Source of the DNA: Plasmopara viticola
Taxonomy: Eukaryota > Oomycota > Peronosporomycetes > Peronosporales > Peronosporaceae
Direction of reading: 5' to 3'
Length of the DNA stretch: 64,000 nt
Assembly (NCBI GenBank): GCA_001695595.3
Contig: MBPM02000044.1
Span: forward strand, 62,001-126,000
A program made the translations under genes and the position numbers. The first letter of the stretch is position 1; every line of letters begins with the position of its first letter. The notes under the pieces are model-generated. The model ran no database searches and was not told the DNA's origin. It saw only the letters and a list, made by a program, of their open reading frames with translations. Positions 11,801 through 23,782 of the stretch are shown here, one piece after another.

Positions 11801-14800
11801 ATATGCAATTTGATGGTAATGTCCGAATGATGCATTCGAAACTTCACCAGTACGTAATATATGGCAAATAAGTCTTGTCAAATTGGAGTAGCTCGATTTG
11901 GAAAGTCTCTGCCGCCTACTCTAGACCGTCCTGAAGTGATGCACAACCTATACAACAGTTAAAGCGCTGCAACGATACAAAATGACCTTTTGTGTCCGAC
12001 ATAGCTAGAGCAGGTGTTTGTTGTAGGCATTTTTCATGCTACAAAAGGCACATGGTGCTGGCACTTTCAGTATCACATAATCGGCTTTTTTTAACAGATC
12101 GTACAGGGCCGTTACGGGACCGCACAACCGGCTTTGTAATGGCGTAAATAGCTTATCTAGTTTGACTGCTTGCTCAATTACTATTAGAGACGTGGTATAG
12201 GTCATGTCGAATAGGCTTGAGCTCTCTTGAAGTCTACTTGAGCTTGTGACTGCTTACAAAGCAAATGATTTCGACAACCTGTTCAACCGCAAAGGCATAT
12301 TTGTCAAAGCTGTCAACGAAGCGGATAATCTCATAAACTATCACAGAAGTAGTAGGTCACTTACCTCTAGAATTTTCGAGTCCATGAGACAATCTATTGG
12401 TCCATGGGTGAGTTGGACAGACCACCAGCGCCTACCAAATTCCATCTTAGTATACTTGGGCAAATACCCATTTTGTTTGATGACATGTGTGGCCAGTCGC
12501 ATAATTGTCGCTGGGGCATTTATAGCATCGCTGACGACTCATAAAGCATATCGCTACGCATACTAACCGCTGTGAGGAGTACATGCAGCTTTTCATTTAT
12601 ATTTAGTAATTCGTGGAAGTGTGCTATACTACGTGCATCCGGGCATGCTGATAAGCAATATTTCTCTTTCGTGAATGAGTACGTATCAAATCACTTTTAA
12701 GCTCTTTGTAGGCATAATAAGGTCGCATCTTCCAATTTGACTTCTAGATCTTCTCCGGCACCTTCCCCTTTCCAACGAGAAGCATTCATAGAGTCACATC
12801 ACTCTTTCGGCAGTGGCCTTGAACAATACATATCTTTTGTCTAAACCCTCGATCTAGTGAGAGTTGATGTGTGGGTCTTTGAGCATCATTCCTTTAAATC
12901 TTACCTTTGGCATCCTTCGTTATTTTTAGTTTTTGGATGCAATATACGCTACCTACAAGGCGGATCAGCGTCTTAAGCATGAATTACTTGACGTGTTTTT
13001 TTTAAAGAAAACCGTTGAGATATGACAAGCTACCAGCTCAGCCAAAAACGAGTCAATTCAAGGTCTTCGAGGTTCAGTAAACCTGGCACATTTGAAATTG
13101 GACCGCTCTTGCCACGAGTCAACATCCAATAAAGCTATCGATTATTTCATACGTAAGAACCTCTGTACGGAGTAGTTCATGACACCTAACGATCGCATTC
13201 TCGTTGCTTTCTTGCAAAGCTGTGTATCTTATTTTTGGCGTACTATGCTATCCATTTTGTGGACCTGTTCTACCGACTGTGGCTTTGGAACTTTGCTACC
13301 CGCTTGCAGAGCTATACAAATACTCTTATTAACACGGTAGCCGGTTCTGCCAGCGGAGCTTAGTTGCCCTTCAGACCTAGACTTATGTGCATGGAGGCAA
13401 ATGCAGTAAACACGACTAATAAAAGCCTTGTTTACAAGTTTGGTTGGCTGGAACCAATGTCTGCTCGATTAAGGAATCGTACTTTCTAGCCACAGCTAGC
13501 TTAGGTTCAGGGCATACTTGTTTATGTCAAACAGGGTTTTTCTTGCTGTATAGCTCTCAGGAAATCGTGGCCAGTTGTATCATCAATCTATATGAACGTT
13601 TGTAAGGTGGACTCGCCACGCAATACATTCTTTGAATTGTAGACAGCGATGATGGAGGAGACAATTAAGTGATACTTTGTGAACAATCTTGCTCCTTATG
13701 CCGCGGATAAGCAAATTTTGTTTTACAGAATGGCGTCCGTGGACTCATTGACTTAAGCTTAGCTCTGAAGTTTGAAGCGCTGCTGAGCAAAGCATTTTTG
13801 CCGCATTGGCCATTGTGAGAAAGTGTGCCTAATTTGTGCCTCTCTTGAAGCGTTCACCCTCGACTTACCGAAGGAACGTAGAGACTAACTGGCAAAAGTC
13901 GCGCTTTCAAAGCTAGGAAATCGCTAATTATTAGTTGAGTACTGGGAAAGAGTCCTAAAATTGAGTGTGTAGATGATGAGCACCATAGAAGCTTAACCCC
14001 TGAGAGCTTGACAACTTTAAACGGAAGAAGAGCGGATGGCGGCTAAATGCACACACAATTAATCGTGTGCAAGCTTCGTGTGCCGGCAAACGAGCACAAT
14101 AAAAAAATGGGCTTACTGGTACTCTAAGCGAGAATCCTTAAGTGCTTGCACCTCTTCAGGAGCTTTGTCCTTTTTAGCCTATACGTCCTAGGCTACTCTT
14201 ATTTCAAGTACTACGTCTACACTTTGGACGGCAAGCTAGAAGAAATGCGCAAAAGTGGTTCATTCATTCCGAGACCTGTCCGAGGACTCAGATTGTAAAG
14301 CTACGTGTGTAAACTTTTCTGACCACGCGTCTTAAAGGCCGGCATTGTATCCGGCCGATTACACTCAAATGACAATACAGTTGTCGCTCATCACGCTTAA
14401 TAAATTTCCGCGTTAAACTTAAACCTGTCAAGCTGATAATATCACGCTCAAAAATACAATCCCTAACGGATTACAAAACAAAATCAATATCAAGGGCCCA
14501 GAGTGCAGCATTTTATCGCATGTGAAGGTGCCAAGTACTAGCGGTTAACCCTCAACGTCGATTACGTATGTCGGCGCAGCCGATCTACTTCAGTAAAGAG
14601 AGAATGCAATCACTCCAATTAAAGCGTGGCTCCAAACGATGGAATAATCACGCCAAGTTATAACTATCGTGCAACGCTGTCATCAGGGTTACTCTTACGC
14701 ACACGTGAATTCTAGCCCTGAGAAAGCATGTTTTTTTAGCTCCGATTTAATTAGGTTGTCCTGACATGGTAGTAGCATTTATCATAAATAAAAGTGCGCT

Positions 14801-17800
14801 ACCTGCGAATAGGATCGGAAGCGCTGGAGTCACGAGTGGAGTCTACCACGACTTTGCAAGTAGACCGAAGCGGAAGCAGACCACAAAGCATGATATTGTG
14901 GACGATAGCTCACTGGACGACAGTCAACTAACAGTCAACGGTGTATCTTTGGTCTAACAAATTAAATCAACAGTACTGCAGTACCCGCATATCGACTTCA
15001 CTTAAGCTGTTGCAATGTGCGAGCAGAGAGCGCAAATCTTTGTAACGCTGCATGAGAAGCGCTTTTTTTTAAGAAGGGTAGGTTGAATGAATATATTCCT
15101 GCAGAGTTGGCAATTTAGCTCTTATAGCTGGGCTTAAACTCCGTCCAATCGAGTACGCACTTTCTTCACCATCAAAGGCTAAGCTTGGAAAGTCAAGAAT
15201 TTTGGGTGTTGCTTACGTCAAAGAGAGGATGTATGGTGCACGTGGTGCAAACAATTTTACGAGCGATTAAAAATTGTTCTGATAGTACTTTACTTCGCGT
15301 AAGGTTTGAGCACTGTGAAATTAGGTCATCGCCAAAATATGTCTGCTCTAGATCCAGTCGGTGCACTGGGTGTGGACGACAAGGTACTTGATTGACCTAG
15401 AATGTGTTTTTGGAGTGAAATTTTTCCTAAGAACTTTTGACTTGCTAGGTCTCAAGAATCTCGGAAGACTCAATTGACGAGAGTGTATTGAAGTTTTGAC
15501 TGTAGGCAGTGAGAAAGGAAGAAGCCACTTAGATCGCTCTCTAAGCGTACTTCATCTATGTACTAACTTGCTTAGCGTATGAGATCTCAAAAAGGAAGTC
15601 CTTCGATCCAGAGCATTTAGCGCCTACAAGCTTGATGTAAAAACAAATTTGAGTCGTGCTAAGGAGTGATACGTCGACGGGTCTTGAGTACCAGCAAACG
15701 CTTGAGGTCAAACAAAATTGATTAATTGATTTTGCAAAACTGAGCACTGAAAAGAGGCACTAATTGATTGATGAGACGACTGCAAACATCTTTAAAACAC
15801 AAAAGACTTCTCGATAACAATTAAGACTTAAAATACGCTTTTATCCTTTTTGCGCTGAGCATACCATAAATAGAAAAGACCGAGACGCGACCCAGCTGGA
15901 ATGGTAGGCCAGTAGATACCAGCTGATAAATTTTGCGCGGCAAGGCTTCGCGAGTCAGTTTTTCCAGTCTTGTTGTGTGTCCGCTCGGTGGGTACACGCT
16001 TTTAGGGTTGAGAAATGCGATGTTAATCTTGTGCTATGCTCTTTTTCTTGTAAATTGACAAAAGTCGAAGCCCCGTGAGCAATGTGAAAATTTTGATGCC
16101 TTCTTTGTCGAGGAAATCACGATGATACAACATGGAAGTCGAATTTTTAATTTCGCCATCAACTCTTTGTAATCAAAAGCAGTATGATTTAGGATAAGCT
16201 TAGTAGTGCAAACGAACTTGCACAAGTGCACATTCCAAAGACATTTTGCTCAGCAACATTTTCGAGTTCAATCCATATACTGCACTAATCTTTTTTGACA
16301 CGGCTATAAGCAGCAATAATACACCTCACAACGGTCAGTACACCTGGATGTATACGATGGGAGTGAATGATTGGATTGCATGATGAAGACACGAGGGCTA
16401 TCGAATACGCCGTAGTCATGACGCTAATTTATACGCTAGCATCCACAACTGTGTCCTTGCAGCAGATGCAATTTGTGTCCTCAGTTTGCAAAGAATGGGG
16501 TGCTCGCGAGTTTGACAAAATTTAATTGTTTTGTTTTTCTTAACTTTGCGATCATATAAGCAATTGCAAAATGAACAGGCCTATCGAATTATAGCGAGGT
16601 TAAGCGGACCTTACAAAGCATTCGTCTGAGCTACAAAAATATTGTGTATTGCTGGGATGATCAGCATCAAGCACTTTTGGTTTCACAAAAACAGCTTTAA
16701 GTAAAAACTTGTTCTATTTCCTCTCAAGACAAAGCCGAAAAACGTCTTTTGCGCTTTGGGTTTTTTTATCGGTTGTGCGTCTTGATCTGTTAGAGACAAA
16801 AAAGTGGGAGGAACCTCGATCCAGTCCAGGCAGCTCAAAAATGTCAAAGAGAGAAATCCTATTGTATAAATAATTTGTAATCAAAAACGTCTTGCTCTAC
16901 GTCGTCTGAAGTCGATTCAGACCATGCACCACATCGGGCAGCGATAGGCGTATTTCTTTTCTCCCACCAAATGGCAATATGGTTACTATAAAGCTAGCGC
17001 GCCTATGCTCGGGACATTAAATGAGCTGGCGAACATCATTCGCTTTCATACGAATAAGCTTTCCAGTCGAAGTGAGGTGATATCGATTAGAAATGTTAGT
17101 GCGATTCCTCATCGCACGCCAAGAGAATTTCGATTTTGATTGTAGTGGTACCACATTCAATAGCCTTTATTAATAAGGAGGAAGGTCTTAAATATTCTGT
17201 CCGAGTTGTCTTTTAAAGCGAAGAGAACCTAAAGTTTGATTTACTTTAAAGGCAGATGATGCTCCGATCGGCGGCAAATCAAGACGTAAAAAGCATTTTT
17301 TCAGATTGACAATACGATGATGGCCACATGTATGCACAAGTATATAATGACTTGCAAAATATAAAAATGGTATAACAGAACGTAACAGTGTTGAGAGTAG
17401 TAAAACCTCGATATTTTCCTACAAAGATCAAGGCAAGAGTAAGATGGTGCAGACCTAGTAAACCTCGAAAGCAAATTGCACGGCGTTTATAAGAAAGGTG
17501 TCTCGACCTTTCGGGCACAATTGCACTTTAGACGAGAACCTACGACTTACCGCTTCACTTTGACAGACAGGAAGCAAATTGCAAGAACCCTTTTGCTAAT
17601 GTTTACAGCAAATAATTACTAGTTATGTAGTAATATTCAGGAAAAAAATTGTGTGCACGAAGACACACTGTGCAATATGTACGCTGACGCGGGCCTACGA
17701 AGTTAAAAAAATACTTTTCCACACTGCGGCTTACGGATTGACGAGCTTTACATCATTTCAACTGAAAAGCTAGTATACTATAGAGTGTTTTAACTCTTTG

Positions 17801-20517
17801 AAGCACAAGTACTTGTGAGAATAGTGAATAGACTTAGACCTCTCGCTTTCCATCCCAATATGTATACAGAAACAATTTTCTAATTTTTAAAATTACCGCA
17901 TGAATGTAGTCATGATAGCATCTACATTGACTAAGAACAAGCATACAAATTAGATTTGTCTAAGGAAAGTTATACAATTAGAAGCTTAAATTCTACAGCT
18001 CAAACAGTTTAGGTACAATAGTTACCAGCACTAAAAAATCACGATTTATCGAACCTTTCCAGTTCAGAAAGGTATGTGTTGCCGCACACCATTGAGGCTT
18101 GGAATCAATATCACCGTACACAGCGCTTCAATTTTAGAAGCGTTGTGACTACCGAGACTTAGTTCTCAACTTATTTTCCAGCATATCTTTCTAGCTCTCT
18201 CCTCTTCTCGACCGTGCTAGAAAGGCGCTCATTGTTGGCCTATTAGTGAGCATTATCCACCGCCGCATTGGCAATAGTTCTGAGGTGCTGAGTAGGCAAG
18301 AAAAAAAGCGACTTAGACCGGTTGGTCTTAAGGATACTCAACAAAAGAAAGCATTCTTTTGATTAAAACTAACATTTTGCATAAGACATGCGGCTGTTGG
18401 TTAAGCTACGAGCATCGCGCTTCGCATTACACAAGAAGTCTAACATTGTTTATAAGGGCTTAAAGTTCCGAGCAGTCTGCCCAAGTGCCAGAACCGACCT
18501 CGCGAGCAATCTCAAGTGCTTACGTTCTGTCGCGGATTTATTTACTGTTCATATATAAAAGACGTAAAGAAACGGCTAGAGCTTCATCCATCGGCGCTCC
18601 TCCCCTGAAGATCTGCCCCTGAAGATCGATTGCACTTCCAATCAAAGCGCGTTGTTAGGCGGAAGTGAAGCTTGGTTATCATGCTTTATAGGACAGTGTC
18701 ATCGACAAGATCCCCCATTAAAGCCGGGTCCTCTAATTTCTCTAACTCTTTTATGCGTCGAGTGCACGAAGCGTGGATGCGACATCAAGTTTAGTTGCAG
18801 GGTGGGCTTAGCTTGCTTGTGCATCAGCTGCATCGGTTAGCTGCCAGCTTAGAATAGTGAAAGAGCGTACAAACGAATAAGCGACCAAAATACGCATTTA
18901 GAGCACCTAAAGCTTTGAAAGAGTATATTTTTGTACACAGCAACCAGGCTACTGCGAGCTGTAAAGCTTTCTACGGCTACACTTACATTACGTGTATCAG
19001 CCACACACCCATCATGAGAACTACAACAAAATATGTGGGGCACCGTGCCTAGGCTACTGACCAGCGTTTCACGGGGGCAAAACTTACACCTATAAATTGC
19101 TGTGAATGTACAATTCGTCCTTAAAATATTGAATAGTATTATCCTTAGACACGCTGACTAAAGCTTGACTTCGATAGACTCAATTGTAACCGAGCAAAGC
19201 AGTAATTTCTTCTTTGGTTTTATCCAAAAAATGCTTATGATTTGGCTTTGTTCTAAGATGGAGGACCGAGTGGAGCTTCGTGGTCGAAAACAAAAGTCGT
19301 GTTTTCTCAACCTTATAAAGAGCAAAACTAACTGTCTCTTTCATCGCCGAGCCTACCATTCGGTCGTTCAAAAAATAAAGTCACTTTGAGGTTTTTGAAG
19401 AGTGGTGCCCCGATGATACAGGCCCCTAAGTCTTCGATATAATTAGTCAGAGTTCACCTACCTTGCTTGTAGGCAAGGAAGTTTGAATGCTGGTAATACT
19501 TGAAGCTAGCCCGAAAGAACGGTGTTCCCTCATGTGTTTCCAGGACACAAGAGTCGTGAAGTGGCTTCACGGATAAGTGCTGAGCATTTGTCAAGGTCAT
19601 CTTTGTACACGAGCGCAAAAGCGAAGCGCACCTGATCACGCATGACCAATGACACCTATGGGACCACCTATGCCTTCTTAATTATGATAGTAGATAATTT
19701 TATTTAAAAAATTTGAACCTGTGGCTCTACCATTTTAAGCCTCAAAACAGCTTTTACCACAGGGCTGTGCGGACTGAGCTTTAAAGCATAGGCGTTGCAC
19801 GTACAGCGCAAATGCCATGACTCCTATTAACTGCTTGACAACAAGCAGGGCCGCAAATGGTGCCGCCTCCTAAAACCCATAGAAACGGACAAGTCTTTTT
19901 AGAAAATCGAGCATTCGTCCGATGGATGCGAGAGGTGGCTCGAACCAAAATAGGAAGGTTTTGAGCTTTGAGGTGGACAATCTGCTAGGTTTGACAACCA
20001 AATATTTACAGAATATATAACACCTTGCACAGAAGGCGTACACAAAATAATTGAATCTTTTTGTGAAGACTCACTATCCGCAACCGTAATGGGATCGATG
20101 TGTGCAGTTTATTGTAGTATGTACTGAGTACTTTATTAATTTGATGTGCCTATAGTTAATTAGATGCGGTAAATCAGCTGTGTAATTTAAAGAAGGACCA
20201 TATCGATTCTAGTATTTCTCAAAATTAAGTTGCTGTCTTGATTTCATGCTTAAAATGTCAGCAACACGATTAACTTAGTTTGATGGAGATGTTGGGTGTT
20301 CGGATCAAAGGGTAGAGTGAGTGCTAGTGATTAACAATATACAGGTTTGACAATACAATAAAACATTTGAGGCAGTCGATATCGCAGCAAAATCTTGTCG
20401 TACTCTAGTTACATCCTTGACACTTCAATAGTGATGCTTGCCCTTTAAGTCGTCAATCGTGTGTCCAGTAGACACAACTTTGCTTGTGGCTGCCTCGCGA
20501 ACAAATGTAAATTAGCA
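8802..20517. other. Gene-poor AT-rich intergenic desert (about 11.7 kb)
   Basis: No convincing gene is visible here. Open frames on both strands are short (the longest is about 106 codons at 12246-12566, plus strand). None matches a family I recognise, has a convincing signal peptide, or carries an RxLR/EER effector signature. The sequence is rich in A/T runs and stop codons in all frames, as expected for old transposon DNA worn down by mutation. The only clear structure I found is the perfect hairpin at 9045-9074. The CPSF1 promoter must lie at the left edge, on the minus strand. Confidence 0.6.
9045..9074. repeat. Perfect 12-bp inverted repeat with 6-nt loop
   Basis: The arms AACCTACCACAG (9045-9056) and CTGTGGTAGGTT (9063-9074) are exact reverse complements separated by TAATAA. 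It lies about 245 bp upstream of the CPSF1 start codon, which is read leftwards. It could be a palindromic regulatory site, a cruciform-prone relic of a transposon end, or chance. Nothing links it to transcription except position. Confidence 0.6.
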
Positions 20518-21300
20518 GGAGTACCAATAAAACATCGAGAAATCGGTATCGACACCCTCCTATAGATATCGCCACACACCTCCCAGGTATAAGCCACAAA
20601 TTCGCTCGAAAAAGCGCCACACCTAGTAAAACCACACCCGTCGCAAAATTGAATTTGCATACCCTGTTCGAAGTACATAGTTTATATTTTAAGAGAAAAA
20701 CACAAGACTATATAAACAAAACAAGGAGCCATCTCATTGGACTTACCCTGTTGCGACGATGGGCAAGTGCGTTTTTTATGCCCTTTTCGTTATATGAACC
20801 ACATTTTCGTCTTGTTCGCTTCATTTTGTCAGAACCAAAGTACCTAAACGCCGAGGGATCTCTAGCGATAATAATCGACCACGGACACTTAAGGAGACGT
20901 GTAAAAAATTTTCGAGTACTCGGAACCTTTCATCTATATTCGCCGCCATGAACACATGTAAGCCACACCTTTCGGACGTTTCCGTACATGTCATTCTTAG
21001 TCCTTTCCTTCTTTGTAGGACAACCTTCTCTTAATGGAAACTATTGCATCGATTTCAGTGCTTCATCAAATGTTTCGTGAGCCTGCGCGGGGAGTGAGGC
21101 CAATGACATGTTGACTTATGTGCAGAGAGGATTTACGTGTGATGTATGGTATGTGAATGCGACTAGTGTGGTTTCACGATAGGTGTGGCGCTTATTCAAG
21201 CGAATTTGTGGCTAATATTTGTGGGGGTGTGGCGATACCTGAGGGTGTGTGTGTCGATACCGACTCCCAATTAAAAATTTATGTCATTTTATTAGTATCT
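20518..21300. mobile_element. Non-autonomous TIR element with about 150-bp terminal inverted repeats
   Basis: The left end (about 20518-20673) and right end (about 21145-21300) are imperfect reverse complements. Shared blocks in order from the outside are AATAAAA, TCGGTATCGACA, TATCGCCACAC, AGCCACAAATTCGCT, AAGCGCCACACCTA, ACCACAC, GTCGCA and CATACC. The interior of about 470 bp holds only a 100-codon plus-strand frame (20649-20951) with no similarity I recognise and no transposase motif. This structure fits a miniature or deletion derivative of a DNA transposon mobilised in trans; long TIRs suggest a Mutator-like or foldback type. I could not identify a convincing target-site duplication, so the exact ends are approximate. 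Confidence 0.7.
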
Positions 21301-23279
21301 TAATCATAAGATATTTCATTTGTATCTCAACAGTATTAGCATGGCCTTCTTGAGTTAGTCTCTGTCGTAAAGAAGATGCTAGGTTAATCAAAACGATCCG
21401 CTTTCTCCTCGCTTGCATAAAGTTGAATATTTTGCTGTGTTCCTACAACACAAATTTATCTGCGTTTAAATGATGGGCATTCCTATTTCAAAGATAATAC
21501 TAATGTAAGTATTTGATAGCAGACACCGCAACTAAATAGCTAAGCGCGACCTCTATAAAATAGACCACCTCAACAATGGTGAGCGTGCCCAGAACAAGAT
21601 ACGATTTGCAGCTTGGCTTGCTTATTACAAACCCCTATGATCATGAAATATGGCTACAGATTTTTTCACATCGACATGCTTAGCAAAAAAAGCTATCTTA
21701 CGGCATCGAACGTCCAATGTATACAAAGTATTACATCAAAACGAAATGTAAAGGCCAACAATTCAAACGACCGTGGCATGAATTAAAAAAAAGTGTTCAT
21801 CAATGCCATTTCTTAGCGGAAATTGTACTATTTTATATGCTTCAGATGGTCAGCTTACCAAATGCGTTGACCTTCAACCAATGAATATACAGCGTACTTT
21901 GTGCACGACGAGGTTTGCTTACCGGGTTACACGTGCCTCCACTTGCAATGGTAGACCCTCAATTATATTGCTCTGTAGGCAATCTTGTCACTCGAGACAT
22001 GCAGCGAGCGCTGTGTCGTACAAGCGCCACTCAGTCGCTTTGTTCTACTCCCTAAGCCTAACGACAACTATACTCATGCAGCATTTCTTCATGGTTTACG
22101 TGTCACCTTACGTTATGGATTCCTTCAAATCACTTACGCCCATTTGTATCTCTTCAACGTTTAGCACGCTGATAGACTCGGGTCAGTGCCTGCCCCAATA
22201 GTGCTTCTACTGCTCACAGATGCGGCGTATGCCTGAGTGAAGAGCACTGAATTAAGAGAAAAGGTTTTGTATAGATATTTTTCGTCTTAGCTTCATGTAT
22301 TTTTTTACAGCGAAGGCAAGATGGAAGTTCAAGCACGTCGCCATATTTGTGTCTTGGCATGCCATTCATGTGACGCATATGATGGCGTATCTATCCGTGG
22401 TAATGTATTTTTGCGTGGTTTGACGACGTCTATAAAGGACATGATCCTTACATGTCAATGGCAAATTGCACGCAGACTCGGCTCGAGCGCTATGAGGCAG
22501 TCTATTTGAACAACGTGAAAAGATTTTTATCACTATTCCGACCTATTCTGCTATTCAGTGATTAAATTTGTCCCCATAAGGAAGGCATAAATATCGTGAA
22601 CTGTTTAGTTTAAGGCATGCCCGCAAATAACGAACGCACTAGGCTATATTAAATATAAATCAACACATACTTCAATATTCTAGCTTAATTTGTCTCTATG
22701 ACAAAAAGAGCAATTTGCGATCAATCATGCTCTCGTCAAAACCCGGGCTCACCTGCTAGACTTTCCGTTATAAATGATGTACGCAGATCATACGGCGTAC
22801 ACCGCGACACCGTCGTCTCACTTCTCGCAGAGAATTGTAAGTCCTTTCTAGGTCAATCTTTGAGGCAAATTTGAGAAAGCAAAACAGAATGTATTTTGTT
22901 GCATCGCCCGTCATACGCTGTAGCCCATGTCACAACTATGACCCCATGTGCTTCGTGCCACGTATGAGTAGGGTGACATGCCTAAGCTCAAGACTTTGTG
23001 TAGAACGACACATAAAAAAAGAATGTAGGTATAAATTTAGACCAAAATCGAGTTTATAATGCTAAAATTCTACCTAGAAAGGCTGTAATTAAACTGCACT
23101 CTATTCTTAGGTCATAGGTGCCTTTTAACATGGCTTTATGTAATCTAAACTTTGTAAATTCTCGTTTGTATAATTACTAAAGAACTACGAACAACGTGCG
23201 GACGCAATGCTTAAATCCAAGATGCGTGATGTTTTATCAAGAGCTAAAAATTCGAGCTCTTAAGCATATTAACCGGAAT
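21301..23279. other. Intergenic, no supported gene
   Basis: About 2 kb between the TIR element and the first LINE-derived insertion. The longest frame (21803-22201, plus, 132 codons) has no recognised domain and a composition typical of a random frame. I see no RNA gene, tandem repeat or recognisable transposon domain here. Confidence 0.5.
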
Positions 23280-23290
23280 ATTTAGTGTAA

Positions 23291-23610
23291 TTTTCGGAAA
23301 AGGTTGGGGTGACGCCCTCCTTCCAAGCGCGGGGGCTAAAGGCTCGCGCGCTTCGGGCAGGTGCTCTCGGGCACCTGCAGGTCTCTAACGAGTCTCACCC
23401 TCGACGCGACGGTCTCCAGCACCAGAGCGCCACCTGGGCTCTTACCAAGTCAGAACTACACAAAATAATGGAAGACCCTCACGGCCTCGGTGCTGGCTGC
23501 ACTGCCCGCCGAACGAGACCCGACGTATGCGGACACCACTCTATGCCGTGGACTAGCCATAGAGCCTAGGACGTGCATAACTTGGCAACGCGATAACGTA
23601 ATACAATACA
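23291..23610 (+). mobile_element. LINE-derived miniature element, copy 1 (320 bp)
   Basis: The element starts TTTTCGGAAAAGGTTGGGG and ends in a short pentanucleotide tail (TACAA units). It is flanked by the 11-bp target-site duplication ATTTAGTGTAA (23280-23290 and 23611-23621), which supports insertion by target-primed reverse transcription. Internally it joins three parts of the longer LINE at 30281-31430: the 5' leader, a short piece starting CTGGGCTCTTACCAAGTCAG, and the 3' end from AATGGAAGACCC onwards. The same junctions occur in the copies at 29900 and 40791. It cannot encode replication proteins, so it must have been copied in trans. It lies about 160 bp past the 3' end of the hAT-like gene. 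Confidence 0.85.
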
Positions 23611-23782
23611 ATTTAGTGTAAACCCTTTGTACTCAATACCAAATAAACTTGACTGTCAGTACACAGTCGTCTTCCATAGTTTCATGCCAATATTCAACCT
23701 TGGTCCTTTGTATTTTATACAAATACACGTCAATGTATCCCAGTCGCTCTGTAGCAGCAAATAAGATGCTGTAGCATTCGAG

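Noticed and set aside
12246..12566. 106-codon plus-strand frame in the large desert
   Set aside because: No recognised domain, signal peptide or effector motif; length is compatible with chance in a region of this size.
20649..20951. 100-codon frame inside the TIR element as a transposase
   Set aside because: No DDE, zinc-finger or helix-turn-helix motif, and it partly overlaps the left inverted repeat.
21803..22201. 132-codon plus-strand frame as a possible secreted effector
   Set aside because: The N-terminus is not a convincing signal peptide, there is no RxLR/EER motif, and the composition looks random.
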